Notes: generated by a model from the letters alone, not told the origin. Numbered from the stretch's first letter, positions 1-8,514 are shown. The stretch: DNA of 64,000 nucleotides from Methylocystis sp. KS32 (GCA_002862095.1 PHSQ01000003.1:372001-436000); one strand, 5' to 3'. Numbers and translations: made by a program.

Positions 1-2
1 AA

Positions 3-1469
3 ATCTTCGTTGCTTCAGACGAAGCCGAAGCGCTCGCGGCTATGCGTGCATATTATAACGGAGCCCCAATTCGAGTTGTCGAAAACGAGCGTGCGGCGGT
101 AGCGCAATGGGCGGAAGCCGCAAGCGCCCCGACGTCTCCGCTGCCCGAGATTCCGGTTTGGCGCGACGAGGACGTGCTCGATACCTGGTTCTCCTCGGCG
201 CTGTGGCCTTTCTCGACTCTCGGCTGGCCCGACGAGACGCCGGAGCTGAAGCGCTTTTATCCCACCAATGTGCTCGTCACCGGCTTCGACATCATCTTCT
301 TCTGGGTCGCCCGCATGATGATGATGGGGCTGTATTTCCAAAAAGAGGTTCCCTTCCTCGACGTCTATATCCATGCGCTCGTCCGTGACGAGAAGGGCGC
401 CAAGATGTCGAAGTCGAAGGGCAATGTCATCGACCCGCTGCATCTCGTCACGGATTACGGCGCGGACGCTCTGCGCTTCACGCTGGTCGCGATGGCGGCG
501 CAGGGCAGGGACATCAAGCTTTCGACCAGCCGCGTCGAAGGCTACCGCAATTTCGCGACCAAGCTCTGGAACGCCTCGCGCTTCGCCGAGGTCAACGGCT
601 GCGCCCGCGTCAAAGGCTATGACCCCGCCGCCAACAAGATCACGCTGAACCGCTGGATCGTCACCGAGGCGGCGCGGGCCGCGCGCGACATCGGCGCGGC
701 GGTCGAAGCCTACCGATTCAACGACGCCGCCAACGCCGCCTATCGCTTCGTGTGGAACATTTTCTGCGACTGGTATGTGGAGCTGACGAAGCCATTGCTT
801 CAGGGCGAGGACGGCCCGGCCAAGGACGAGACCCGCGCCTGCACCAGCTTCGTGCTCGACCAGATCTATGCGATGTTGCATCCGTTTATGCCCTTCATCA
901 CCGAGGAGCTTTGGGCGATCAAGGGCGCGGAGGGCGAGAAGCGCGAGGGGCTGCTGGCGCTGGCGCGCTGGCCGAGGCTGGAGGGTTTCGAGGACGTCGC
1001 CGCCGAGGCGGAGGTCGGCTGGATCGTGGAGTTGATTTCCGAGACGCGCTCGGTGCGGGCGGAGATGAACCTTCCCGCCGGCGCAGAAATCCCGCTCGAA
1101 ATCGTCGGAGCCTCCGAAGAGAGCAAGGCCCGCGCCCTGGCCTGGGAAGACACGCTGAAAAGACTGGCGCGCTTTTCGCGCGTCTCCTTCGTGGACGCCG
1201 CGCCGAAAAGCAGCGCGCAATTCCTGGTGCGAGGCGTTCTCGCGGCCTTGCCGCTCGAAGGGATCATCGATCTCGCCGCCGAGGCTAGGCGGCTCGACAA
1301 GGAGATCGAAAAGCTCGACGGCGAAGTCAGGAAACTCGAGGCCAAACTCGCCAATCCCGGCTTCCTCGCCAAGGCCGAGGAAGAAGTGATCGACGAGCAC
1401 AAGGAACGCCGTGACGTCGCTCTCGCCCGTATCGAAAAACTGCGCGCGGCGCGCGCGCGACTGGGATAG
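3..1469 (+). CDS. valS: Valine--tRNA ligase, C-terminal part (5' end outside window)
   Basis: Charges tRNA-Val with valine in the cytoplasm. The reading frame is already open at base 3, upstream of the track's first ATG (42), so the gene is cut by the window edge and that ATG is internal. The visible part has the end of the class I catalytic core, including the KMSKS loop (read as KMSKSKGN near visible residue 135) and the preceding WFSSALWPFSTLGWP stretch typical of ValRS. The anticodon-binding helical domain follows. The C-terminus is a charged coiled coil (LDKEIEKLDGEVRKLEAKL), the tRNA-binding arm expected for ValRS. No frameshift is seen. Identification is secure; only the N-terminal half, with the HIGH motif and editing domain, is missing from view. 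Confidence 0.97.
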   Translation: MFVASDEAEALAAMRAYYNGAPIRVVENERAAVAQWAEAASAPTSPLPEIPVWRDEDVLDTWFSSALWPFSTLGWPDETPELKRFYPTNVLVTGFDIIFFWVARMMMMGLYFQKEVPFLDVYIHALVRDEKGAKMSKSKGNVIDPLHLVTDYGADALRFTLVAMAAQGRDIKLSTSRVEGYRNFATKLWNASRFAEVNGCARVKGYDPAANKITLNRWIVTEAARAARDIGAAVEAYRFNDAANAAYRFVWNIFCDWYVELTKPLLQGEDGPAKDETRACTSFVLDQIYAMLHPFMPFITEELWAIKGAEGEKREGLLALARWPRLEGFEDVAAEAEVGWIVELISETRSVRAEMNLPAGAEIPLEIVGASEESKARALAWEDTLKRLARFSRVSFVDAAPKSSAQFLVRGVLAALPLEGIIDLAAEARRLDKEIEKLDGEVRKLEAKLANPGFLAKAEEEVIDEHKERRDVALARIEKLRAARARLG

Positions 1470-1490
1470 GCCCGCCGGGAGGCAATGCGA

Positions 1491-2345
1491 ATGAAGTCGA
1501 GCTTTATCGGTTGGGCCGTCTTCAAACGCGCGTTCGCGCCAGCTTTTTTCGGCGTGGCGCTGCTCTTTCAACCAGCTTCCGCCGCCGAATGCGGGCAAAC
1601 TGCGGCCGGTTTCGAAAACTGGCTCTCCGATTTCAGGCGGGAGGCCGCGAGCGCGGGCGTTTCGCAAGCCGCGATCGATTCGGCCTTGCGAGGCGTCTCC
1701 TACGACCGCGCGGTGATCTCGCGGGACCGGAGTCAGGGGGTGTTCCACCAGAGCCTGGAGCGGTTTTCCGGGCATTTGCTCAGCTCCTGGCGGATCTCGA
1801 AAGCAAAGGCGCTATTGCAGCGCCACGCGGCGCTCTTTCGCGCCGTCGAGCAGGAATATGGCGTCCCCGGCGCGGTCTTGGTCGCGATCTGGGGGCTCGA
1901 AACGAGCTTCGGCGCCGACAACGGCAATTTCAAGATTTTCGACGCGCTGGCGACTCTCGCATACGACTGCCGGCGCTCGGAGCGGTTTCGCGCCGAACTG
2001 ATGGACGCGCTGCGCATCGTGGAGAGAGGCGACATGTCGCCCGCGCAAATGCGGGGGGACTGGGCTGGCGAAATCGGCCAGACCCAATTCCTCCCGTCCT
2101 CTTATCTGAAATACGCGGTCGATTTTGACGGCGACGGCCGCCGCGACCTGCTCCACGACACGGCCGACGCGCTCGCCTCCACCGCCAATTTCCTGCGCGC
2201 CAATGGCTGGCGGCGCGGCGCCGGTTGGGACGAAGGCGAGCCCAATTTTCCGGTATTGCTGGAATGGAACAAGGCGCGGATCTATGCCGAGACCATCGCG
2301 CTCTTCGCCGACAAGCTCTACGGCCGCGTCGGCGGAGCGAATTAA
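1491..2345 (+). CDS. Lytic murein transglycosylase, MltB-like (SLT_2)
   Basis: Predicted periplasmic enzyme cleaving the MurNAc-GlcNAc bond of peptidoglycan to give 1,6-anhydro ends. The protein starts with a hydrophobic signal sequence ending near PASAAE. The transglycosylase domain contains AIWGLETSFGADNG, whose Glu is the expected catalytic acid, and later GEIGQTQFLPSSYLKYAVDFDGDG, typical of the MltB family. I chose the ATG at 1491 over the track's 1485 because GGGAGG (1477-1482) lies 8 nt before 1491 but only 2 nt before 1485. At about 284 residues it lacks the C-terminal peptidoglycan-binding domain found in many alphaproteobacterial relatives. It lies 21 nt after valS and may be cotranscribed with it. 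Confidence 0.9.
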   Translation: MKSSFIGWAVFKRAFAPAFFGVALLFQPASAAECGQTAAGFENWLSDFRREAASAGVSQAAIDSALRGVSYDRAVISRDRSQGVFHQSLERFSGHLLSSWRISKAKALLQRHAALFRAVEQEYGVPGAVLVAIWGLETSFGADNGNFKIFDALATLAYDCRRSERFRAELMDALRIVERGDMSPAQMRGDWAGEIGQTQFLPSSYLKYAVDFDGDGRRDLLHDTADALASTANFLRANGWRRGAGWDEGEPNFPVLLEWNKARIYAETIALFADKLYGRVGGAN

Positions 2346-2363
2346 GCGCGCGAACAACTTTTT

Positions 2364-2389
2364 AGCCCTCTCCGTCCAGGGAGAGGGCT
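2364..2389. terminator. Hairpin between convergent genes, probable bidirectional terminator
   Basis: AGCCCTCTCC (2364-2373) and GGAGAGGGCT (2380-2389) form a perfect 10-bp stem with a 6-nt loop. It sits between the stop of the transglycosylase gene (+) and the stop of the following minus-strand gene. T-runs on either side are short, so it may not be a strong intrinsic terminator on its own. Confidence 0.6.
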
Positions 2390-2398
2390 TGGCTGTTC

Positions 2399-3106
2399 TT
2401 ACTCGGCCGGCGTCGCCGCCGGATCGTGAGGCTCGGGGTCCTCGGGCGGCGCGATCGGCTTCACCGGCGCGGGCGGCGTCAGCTTGCGGTGATGCATGTA
2501 GATAAAAAAGAGCGCGATCACGCCGAGCGTCAGGAGGATGTACACAGGCAAGGTTCTCATGAAGGTCTTGCCAACGGAAAACGGGAAGCGCGACACCCAG
2601 CGCTCGCCGTGATCCCCAAGAACCGTCACGATTCCCACAAAATAACCCGCTTCGGGAAAATCGTGCTCGAAGTTGATCGTGCCGGTCGGGTAGAGCTTGG
2701 GCTCGCGATAAGCGATGGTCACGGCGTCGAGGTCCGCGTTTTCTGTTTCCTCGCTCCCAATGTCCTTGACGATCCGAATCTCCACCTTCATGTCGCGCAA
2801 TTCAGGCTGCTCGTCGTCGAGCACCATGATCATGCGTCCGATGGCCGGGATATCCTCGCAGAATTCGTTTTTCGAGGCGTCCGGCGTGTAGCCGGTGAAG
2901 TTCATGATGTCGGGGCCGATGAACAGACGGCAGCGACCTTCGGCGGCGCCCAGACGGCCATGAGCCGACGCAGGGGACGAAACGCACAGCGCCGCTGCGA
3001 CCATAAGTCCTATAGACAATGTGGCGCATGTCGCGGCTAATGAATCGACAAGGCGGGGAACGCCTTTTCGAAACGGGCAAGGCGCCGATGATTCGTCGTC
3101 ACGCAT
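2399..3106 (-). CDS. Exported, membrane-anchored protein of unknown function (MNFTGY-type)
   Basis: I do not recognise a named function. The 235-residue product has a charged N-terminus, a hydrophobic signal segment (about residues 19-45) ending SPASA and followed directly by HGRLG. A periplasmic domain comes next, with IGPDIMNFTGY, an FCEDIP motif and a second Cys in GRCRLF. Near the C-terminus is one membrane helix (LPVYILLTLGVIALFFIYM), then a short proline-rich tail. If signal peptidase cuts after ASA, the mature protein begins with His, as in several copper proteins; that link is inference. The start at 3106 is chosen because AAGGAGG lies 6 nt upstream of this ATG; the longer track ORF has no such site. 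I recall similar proteins from methylotrophs and ammonia oxidisers, but cannot verify that here. Confidence 0.8.
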   Translation of the reverse strand: MRDDESSAPCPFRKGVPRLVDSLAATCATLSIGLMVAAALCVSSPASAHGRLGAAEGRCRLFIGPDIMNFTGYTPDASKNEFCEDIPAIGRMIMVLDDEQPELRDMKVEIRIVKDIGSEETENADLDAVTIAYREPKLYPTGTINFEHDFPEAGYFVGIVTVLGDHGERWVSRFPFSVGKTFMRTLPVYILLTLGVIALFFIYMHHRKLTPPAPVKPIAPPEDPEPHDPAATPAE

Positions 3107-3722
3107 TGTGTTCCTCCTTGGTCTCCATGTTGCAAGGACAGGCGACACTAGGGACATTACACGGGCCGCGCCCGCTCTATCGTAAGCGCTTGGGGCGCGG
3201 ATTGTCATTCAACCATGTTACCGCATTCTTTTGTCTCGGCAAGTGCCTCTAGTCAAAGTCGGCGAGAATGCGCTGCGGGCGAGGGGAATCGGGGAGATTT
3301 TGGAACAGAGGAACTGTCCATCGTTGCAGTATATTCAATGCATATCTTCCCCTCGGCGCCTCAATCAGAGGTAGTTGTAAAGTAATATTCGATCACCGGC
3401 TTGGCTCTCATGAAATAAATCATGACAATAGTGTCGGTTTGCCCAGCTTTTGCGCCGCATATGCGATGCGTGGATCGCGCTTTCGTCCCTGACGAGTGGC
3501 GTTTCGCCCGCCGCGATTGCATTGCTGCTTGAAAATGCGAGATTCTTGTGGGGCCGACGGATTCATCGCTTCGGCGGGCGAAAGAAACCGCCGGCAAGCT
3601 TAACAAGAGTTCATGCGCCGCATGTCTTGTCACACCGGATGACAAGCGCCATATTCACCCGCAGGGCCGCGCCGTGGGCTAAGCAGCAGCGCGCGCTATC
3701 TCGCCTGGATTAAGAGGAACTC
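3107..3722. other. Intergenic region, divergent promoters, no convincing gene
   Basis: About 615 bases between two divergently transcribed genes. The small ORFs here (3019..3252, 3268..3492, 3450..3713 and their antisense) have no recognisable motif or ribosome site and look like chance. The region should hold promoters for both flanking genes. The only clear structure is the 21-bp inverted repeat at 3626-3646. Confidence 0.5.
3626..3646. promoter_or_regulatory. Inverted repeat, candidate operator upstream of the BI-1 gene
   Basis: CTTGTCA (3626-3632) and TGACAAG (3640-3646) are perfect inverted copies separated by 7 bases. The site is 76 bases before the BAX-inhibitor-family start codon. 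Spacing and symmetry suit a dimeric regulator, but no regulator is identified and a chance palindrome is possible. Confidence 0.3.
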
Positions 3723-4484
3723 ATGTCGAATTTTGACCGCAACACCAGCTTCGGGGCGCGGGTCGCCAGAAAAGCGACTGCGGAGATAGATCAGGGCCTG
3801 CGCGCCTATATGCTGGGCGTTTACAACTACATGACGCTCGGGCTCGGCGTCACCGGCCTCGTCGCGCTAGGCGCCCAAATGCTTGCCGTCACGCATGACG
3901 CCGCCGGCCGCTTGGCGCTGACCCCATTCGGCCAACTGATCTATACCAGTCCGCTTCGGTGGATCATCGTGTTTTCGCCGTTGGCGTTCGTGTTCTTCCT
4001 CAGCGCCCGCGCCAACGTCATGTCGGCGGCCACGGCCCGGACCATGTTCCTGTCCTTCGCGGCCCTGATCGGGCTGTCGATGTCGTTCCTGCTGATGGTC
4101 TACACCGGCGCCTCAGTCGCCCGGGTCTTCTTCATCACGGCGGCGGCTTTCGGCGGCCTCAGCATATACGGATACATGACCAACCGCGACCTGTCTCCGG
4201 TAGGCTCGTTCCTGATCATGGGCGTTTGGGGTCTGGTGATCGCCGGCGTCGTGAACATCTTCCTCCACAGCTCGAGTCTTCAGTTCGGACTTTCGATTCT
4301 GGCGGTGCTGATATTCTCCGGCCTGACGGCGTGGGACACCCAGGCCATCAAGGACGAATATTACGCTGGCGACGGCTACGAAGCGGTCCAGAAGAAGAGC
4401 GTGTTCGGAGCGCTGCGGTTGTATCTAGACTTCATCAACATGTTCCAGTCGCTGCTCTATCTGTTCGGCGACCGCAACGACTGA
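3723..4484 (+). CDS. BAX inhibitor-1/YccA family inner-membrane protein
   Basis: A 253-residue polytopic membrane protein with about seven hydrophobic segments, a hydrophilic N-terminus (SNFDRNTSFGARVARK) and a charged C-terminal loop (DTQAIKDEYYAGDGYEAV) before LYLDFINMFQSLLYLFG. That ending is a hallmark of the UPF0005/BI-1 family. Members act as pH-sensitive calcium leak channels or modulators of membrane proteases; the substrate here is unknown. Length and start match alphaproteobacterial relatives. AGAGGAA precedes the ATG at a suitable distance, and a strong terminator follows, so it is probably monocistronic. Confidence 0.93.
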   Translation: MSNFDRNTSFGARVARKATAEIDQGLRAYMLGVYNYMTLGLGVTGLVALGAQMLAVTHDAAGRLALTPFGQLIYTSPLRWIIVFSPLAFVFFLSARANVMSAATARTMFLSFAALIGLSMSFLLMVYTGASVARVFFITAAAFGGLSIYGYMTNRDLSPVGSFLIMGVWGLVIAGVVNIFLHSSSLQFGLSILAVLIFSGLTAWDTQAIKDEYYAGDGYEAVQKKSVFGALRLYLDFINMFQSLLYLFGDRND

Positions 4485-4506
4485 TATCCCGGAAGCGGAA
4501 AAGTCG

Positions 4507-4536
4507 AAGGCCCCGTCGCGACGGCGGGGCCTTTTT
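4507..4536 (+). terminator. Rho-independent terminator after the BI-1 family gene
   Basis: AAGGCCCCG pairs with CGGGGCCTT around a short GC-rich loop, followed by TTTTT. It begins about 20 bases after the stop codon. The far end touches the stop of the convergent DUF2794 gene, so it may serve both directions. Confidence 0.9.
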
Positions 4537-4979
4537 CATTCCGCGCCGACGAGTCGGAATTTTCGATTCAATACGCCGACGACGCGGGCGAGATCCTGGC
4601 CTCGGCGCAAAACGAGTCCGCTGGCGTCGATTACGCTATAGGCGCACTGTTTCCGCGCGAGGGCCGGGTTCTTCTCGATTCGGTAGAGCGGGGTTTCGCA
4701 GCTTCGGCGGAAAATCGAAAAAACCGCTTTGGACGTCGAAAAGTCCAGCGCATAGTCGCGCCAGTCGCCGCTCGCCACGCGCGCCCCGTAAAGGTCGAAT
4801 ATGACACGCAGCTCGCTTCGATCGAAGGAAACGATAGTTGGCGCGTCCCGCCGCGCCGGTGGAACCTGAGGCTTGTTCCGCCAATCCGCGCCCAGCCTCT
4901 CGACCTGGGTCAAATGGCCCGCGACGAGTGTCAAATGGGCCGCGCCGTTGCGATGTTGATCCGGTTCGCCGTCCTTCAT
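4536..4979 (-). CDS. DUF2794 family protein
   Basis: A 147-residue soluble protein of the alphaproteobacterial family DUF2794, whose function is unknown. Recognisable stretches are APTIVSFDRSELRVIFDLYG, DWRDYALDF, SIFRRSCETPLYRIEK and ASGLVLRRGQDLARVV. The first 45 or so residues are variable and polar. The track ORF starts at 5051, but the ATG at 4979 has GGAGG 7 nt upstream and matches the usual length. It faces the BI-1 gene tail to tail and shares its terminator region. Confidence 0.88.
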   Translation of the reverse strand: MKDGEPDQHRNGAAHLTLVAGHLTQVERLGADWRNKPQVPPARRDAPTIVSFDRSELRVIFDLYGARVASGDWRDYALDFSTSKAVFSIFRRSCETPLYRIEKNPALARKQCAYSVIDASGLVLRRGQDLARVVGVLNRKFRLVGAE

Positions 4980-5265
4980 GCGCGATCCTCCATGAGAGGC
5001 GTTTGAAATGCTTGCGGAGCGCATGTTTGCTCGCTCTCGCGGGAAGAGCAAGCATCCGATGACAGAATTGCGACTGTCGTTGTTTCGCGCGACGTGAACA
5101 AGATTTCATGATTTGGCCGAAGTCGGGCCACTTGCAGGTCAAGAGCAACACCCAATATCTGCACTATTGCCTCGGCCGGCAGCGGCGCGCTTTTCCGGAT
5201 TTCGTCAGCCCCCCAGCCCCCCGGAAGGGCGCACGCCTTCAGCGCCGGCGCGTACGTGGCGATGG

Positions 5266-5304
5266 GCGAGCTGGCGGGAGAAGTAATGGCTCCCGCCGGC
5301 TCGT
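5266..5304. repeat. Long imperfect hairpin
   Basis: GCGAGCTGGCGGGAG (5266-5280) faces CTCCCGCCGGCTCGT (5290-5304), pairing at 13 of 15 positions around a 9-base loop. No T-run follows. It could be a structured RNA element or the remnant of an intergenic repeat. Confidence 0.5.
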
Positions 5305-5401
5305 CTTGTACCGGCGAGGTTCGACCTCGTCATCGCGAACTTGCATTTTCATCGTCATCGCCGATATGAGTCGCGGGTCCGATGGCGAAGCGCGCTAGTT
5401 T

Positions 5402-5420
5402 CGGGAATCATCGATTCCCG
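5402..5420. repeat. Short perfect inverted repeat
   Basis: CGGGAATC and GATTCCCG flank a 3-base centre (ATC). The size suits a protein-binding site, but no regulator can be named. Confidence 0.3.
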
Positions 5421-5517
5421 ATATGTCGGTTTCCTCGTCGTGTCCGCTTGTCATCGTAGAACCACGCGTCGCTTCGCGAACGACGATTCAACGATGGTGG
5501 ATACTAGAGCGTTTTCC

Positions 5518-5618
5518 GACCAGACGGAATCGTCTGGTCGATAAGAAATCGCTCCAGATTCAAAAAGCGGGAGCAAAATCTAGTCGAAAAAGTCTATCAA
5601 CTTTTTCGGATTTTGCTC
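5518..5618. repeat. Paired palindromes, dispersed-repeat-like element
   Basis: Two hairpins lie close together. The first is GACCAGACG / CGTCTGGTC (5518-5526 and 5531-5539) with a GAAT loop. The second is a long stem from GAGCAAAATC (5571-5580) and CGAAAAAGT (5585-5593) to ACTTTTTCG and GATTTTGCTC (5600-5618). The preceding AGAGCGTTTTCC resembles the start of dispersed intergenic repeats I know from Rhizobiales. A related string, GGAGCGTTTTGAGG, occurs near 8790 in this window. The element ends about 75 bases before htpG. Confidence 0.5.
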
Positions 5619-5693
5619 TAGGCGCTTGCCAAGAGCCTCGGCGCGTCTCGCTCAGTCGCGCCTTTTCATCCTGGATCATTGGAGCAGAAAAAA

Positions 5694-7598
5694 GTGATCG
5701 ACGCTTCCGCCGCAATCGACTCAGACGCGCAAGTCACCAGCCACGGATTCACCGCGGACGTCGCGCGTTTGCTTCAGTTAATGGCGCATTCCGTTTATTC
5801 CGAGCGTGAAGTCTTCCTGCGCGAACTGGTTTCCAACGCCGCCGACGCCAGCGAGAAACTACGCTACGAGGCGCTTTCCAACGAATCGCTGGCCGCGCGG
5901 GCGGGGTCGCCTCTCGTCGCAATCTCGTTGGACAAGGACAAAAAGACCCTGACGGTGGCCGACAATGGCGTCGGCATGAGCCGCGAGGAGCTGGTTTCCG
6001 CTCTCGGCACGATCGCTAATTCCGGCACGCGCGCCTTTCTCGACAAGATCAACGCCGATGGCGCTTCGGATAACGGCCAGAGCCTCATTGGCCAGTTCGG
6101 CGTTGGCTTTTATTCGGTGTTCATGGTCGCGGATCTGGTCGAGGTCGCGACCCGCCGGGCTGGTTCCGACGAGGCCTGGTTGTGGACCTCGGACGGCAAA
6201 GGCTCTTATCGGATCGCGTCGGCGAAGCCCGAGGAGGCTCCCGCAGTTGGTACGCGCGTCACGCTCCATCTCAATAGCGAGAGCGAGGAATTTCTGGACC
6301 CCCACCGGATCGAGCGCGCGCTGCGCGAGCATTCGGGCGCCTTGGCGATTCCCATCGAGATCATAGGCGCTCCGGGAGAGGAGCCGCGTCGGATCAGCGA
6401 TGGCGCGGCGCTGTGGACCAAGCCGAAATCCGAAATATCGAACGAGGAATACGCCGATTTTTATCGCCAGCTTGCTGGCCAGTTCGACGAACCGGCGCTG
6501 ACGATACATTGGAGAGCGGAAGGGCGCACCGAATACACGGTTCTCGCCTTCGTGCCGGGCTCGCGGCCTCTGGATCTTTTCGATCCGTTGCGCAAGAGCA
6601 AGAGCAAGCTTTATGTGCGGCGCGTGCTGATCTCCAAGGAAATCCAGTTGCTGCCGGCCTGGTTGCGCTTCGTGCGCCTGGTCGTCGACAGCGCCGACAT
6701 TCCGCTCAACGTCTCTCGCGAGATGGTGCAGCAGAGCCCCGTCGTCGCGCAACTCGGCAAGGCGATCGCGTCACGCATCGTTCAGGAGCTGAGTAAGCTC
6801 GCCGAGTCCGAACCAGAAAAATTCGCCAAGGTGTGGGCGGATTTCGGCGCCGTCATCAAGGAAGGCCTGCACGAGGATCCGCAGCGGCGAGACGACATCT
6901 TCAAGATCGCCCGCTTCGCCTCGACCCGCGCGGCTGAGAAAACCCGCACGCTGAAGGACTATGTCTCGGAGCTGCGGGAGCACCAGACCGCGATCTATTA
7001 TCTGGTCGGCGACGACCGTAAGCGGCTGGCGCAAAGTCCCCAGATCGAGGAATTCGCCGCGCGCGGCGTCGAGGTTCTCCTCCTCGACGATCCGGTCGAC
7101 GCCTTTTGGGTGACGAGTTGCGTTGGTTTCGAGGGCAAACCGTTCAAATCCGTCACGCAGGGCGGGGCGGATTTGTCGCTGGTGCCGCTGAAGGAAGGCG
7201 AGGCGGAGCAGCCTGCCCCGGAGGCGAGCGGCGAGGTTGCGAGTCTGGTCGGGCGAATGAAGGAAACCCTGAAGGAATATGTCGACGACGTGCGCGTTTC
7301 GACCAGGCTGAGGGAAAGCGCCGTTTGCCTGATCGCGCCCGAGCATGGGCTCGATCGCCAACTCGCGCGCTTGCTGGCGGAGCATGGTCAGGCCGGCGCG
7401 CTCGGCAAACCGGTGCTAGAAATCAATCCGCGCCACCCGGCCATCACGGCGCTCGCGCGATCCGGGCCGGGGCCGGACACGGAAGACAGTTGCTTCATGC
7501 TGCTTGATCTCGCGCGCATCGCCGATGGGGAACTGCCGGTCGACGCGAGCGCCTTCGCACGACGTTTGACCGCGCGGCTCGCCAAGGGCGCGGCCTGA
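5694..7598 (+). CDS. htpG: Molecular chaperone HtpG (Hsp90)
   Basis: ATP-dependent cytoplasmic chaperone of the Hsp90 family. The N-terminal GHKL ATPase domain is clear: FLRELVSNAADASEKLRYEAL, then VADNGVGMSREEL and GQFGVGFYSVFMVAD. The middle domain has LPAWLRFVRLVVDSADIPLNVSREMVQ, followed by the dimerisation domain. The track starts at a TTG (5679) with a poor ribosome site. A GTG at 5694 has GGAG (5681-5684) 9 nt upstream and removes only five residues, so I prefer it; neither start affects the domain. The product is about 634 residues, normal for the family. The next gene, prmC, follows after 13 bases, suggesting cotranscription. Confidence 0.95.
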   Translation: MIDASAAIDSDAQVTSHGFTADVARLLQLMAHSVYSEREVFLRELVSNAADASEKLRYEALSNESLAARAGSPLVAISLDKDKKTLTVADNGVGMSREELVSALGTIANSGTRAFLDKINADGASDNGQSLIGQFGVGFYSVFMVADLVEVATRRAGSDEAWLWTSDGKGSYRIASAKPEEAPAVGTRVTLHLNSESEEFLDPHRIERALREHSGALAIPIEIIGAPGEEPRRISDGAALWTKPKSEISNEEYADFYRQLAGQFDEPALTIHWRAEGRTEYTVLAFVPGSRPLDLFDPLRKSKSKLYVRRVLISKEIQLLPAWLRFVRLVVDSADIPLNVSREMVQQSPVVAQLGKAIASRIVQELSKLAESEPEKFAKVWADFGAVIKEGLHEDPQRRDDIFKIARFASTRAAEKTRTLKDYVSELREHQTAIYYLVGDDRKRLAQSPQIEEFAARGVEVLLLDDPVDAFWVTSCVGFEGKPFKSVTQGGADLSLVPLKEGEAEQPAPEASGEVASLVGRMKETLKEYVDDVRVSTRLRESAVCLIAPEHGLDRQLARLLAEHGQAGALGKPVLEINPRHPAITALARSGPGPDTEDSCFMLLDLARIADGELPVDASAFARRLTARLAKGAA

Positions 7599-7611
7599 TC
7601 GCGGCGCGCCG

Positions 7612-8514
7612 ATGGCGGGAAAATCGGGCGCCGCTGCCGCCCTGGTCGGCTCCGCCACGCGCGCGCAAGCCGTCGCGGCGATTTCGAAATTGCTCGCGTC
7701 GAGCGGCGTGGAGGAAGCGCGGTTCGACGCGCGCGCGCTGCTTTTCGCCGCAGCGGGGATAACCCATGCGGAGCTTGTGCTCGAACCCGATGCGCCGTTG
7801 GGAGAGGATGCCGCCCAGCGCCTTAATCTTTACGCGGCGCGACGCGCCAGCCGCGAGCCGGTCTCGCGCATTCTGGAGACGCGGGGGTTTTGGACTCTCG
7901 ATCTTGGTGTCGCGCCGGGGGTGCTCGATCCCAGGGCGGACACGGAGACCGTCGTCGATCTGGCCTTGCGCCTGCTCTCGAATCGTCGAAACGATCCTCT
8001 CGCGATCCTCGACCTTGGCTCCGGCTCGGGCGCAATCGTTTGCGCGTTGTTGAGCGAATTGCCGCGCGCCTTTGGCGTGGCCGTCGATGTTTCGGCGCCG
8101 GCCTGCGCGCTGACGAAAGCGAATCTCGCCCGTTGCGGCGTCGCCGACCGCGCGCGCGTCGTGCGAGGGCGTTGGGCCACGGCGATCCGCTCCCGTTTCG
8201 ATCTCGTGGTTTCGAATCCGCCCTATGTCAAGAGCGGCGAGATCGACGGTCTGGCTCCCGAAGTGCTGCTGCACGATCCAAGACTAGCGCTGGACGGCGG
8301 AGACGACGGTCTCGAATGCTACCGGGAGATCATACGGGCTTTGCCTTGCAGGCTCGCGCCAGACGGCTTCGCGCTCGTGGAGGCGGGGGCGGAACAAGCG
8401 CGAGGCATTGTCGAAATATTCGCGGAGGCGGGGCTCGAAGTCGAGGCGACCGCCCGCGACGTGGAGGGCCACGAGAGGGCCGTGGCGGCGCGGCTGGCAA
8501 AAACCCAAGCGTGA
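7612..8514 (+). CDS. prmC: Peptide chain release factor N5-glutamine methyltransferase
   Basis: Methylates the GGQ glutamine of release factors using S-adenosylmethionine. The 300-residue protein has the N-terminal helical PrmC domain (ARFDARALLFAAAGITHAELV), the SAM site ILDLGSGSGAIVCALL near residue 132 and the diagnostic VVSNPPYVKSGEI near residue 200, whose NPPY holds the substrate glutamine. In many Rhizobiales prmC follows prfA; here htpG is upstream instead, while the downstream partners DUF4167 and clpB are the usual ones. No strong ribosome site precedes the ATG, consistent with translational coupling to htpG. Confidence 0.95.
   Translation: MAGKSGAAAALVGSATRAQAVAAISKLLASSGVEEARFDARALLFAAAGITHAELVLEPDAPLGEDAAQRLNLYAARRASREPVSRILETRGFWTLDLGVAPGVLDPRADTETVVDLALRLLSNRRNDPLAILDLGSGSGAIVCALLSELPRAFGVAVDVSAPACALTKANLARCGVADRARVVRGRWATAIRSRFDLVVSNPPYVKSGEIDGLAPEVLLHDPRLALDGGDDGLECYREIIRALPCRLAPDGFALVEAGAEQARGIVEIFAEAGLEVEATARDVEGHERAVAARLAKTQA

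Larger units (their letters stand above)
4980..5693. other. Intergenic region rich in inverted repeats before htpG
   Basis: About 700 bases without a convincing gene. Track ORFs such as 5108..5398, 5341..5544 and 5423..5809 have no recognisable family motif, and they run across hairpins. Four separate inverted repeats are listed individually. The region must contain the htpG promoter, but I could not pick it with confidence. Confidence 0.5.

Noticed and set aside
15-1775. 586-codon minus-strand ORF opposite valS
   Set aside because: It is antisense to a well-recognised ValRS reading frame and to the transglycosylase gene, with no family motif; high-GC genes often leave such open antisense frames.
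3450-3713. 87-codon ORF upstream of the BI-1 gene
   Set aside because: It crosses the palindrome and probable promoter, and has no motif.
5318-5335. GGTTCGACCTCGTC as a tRNA T-loop
   Set aside because: The surrounding bases do not form an acceptor or anticodon stem.
5108-5398. 96-codon ORF before htpG
   Set aside because: It reads through a long hairpin and is Arg/Gly-rich without a recognisable pattern.
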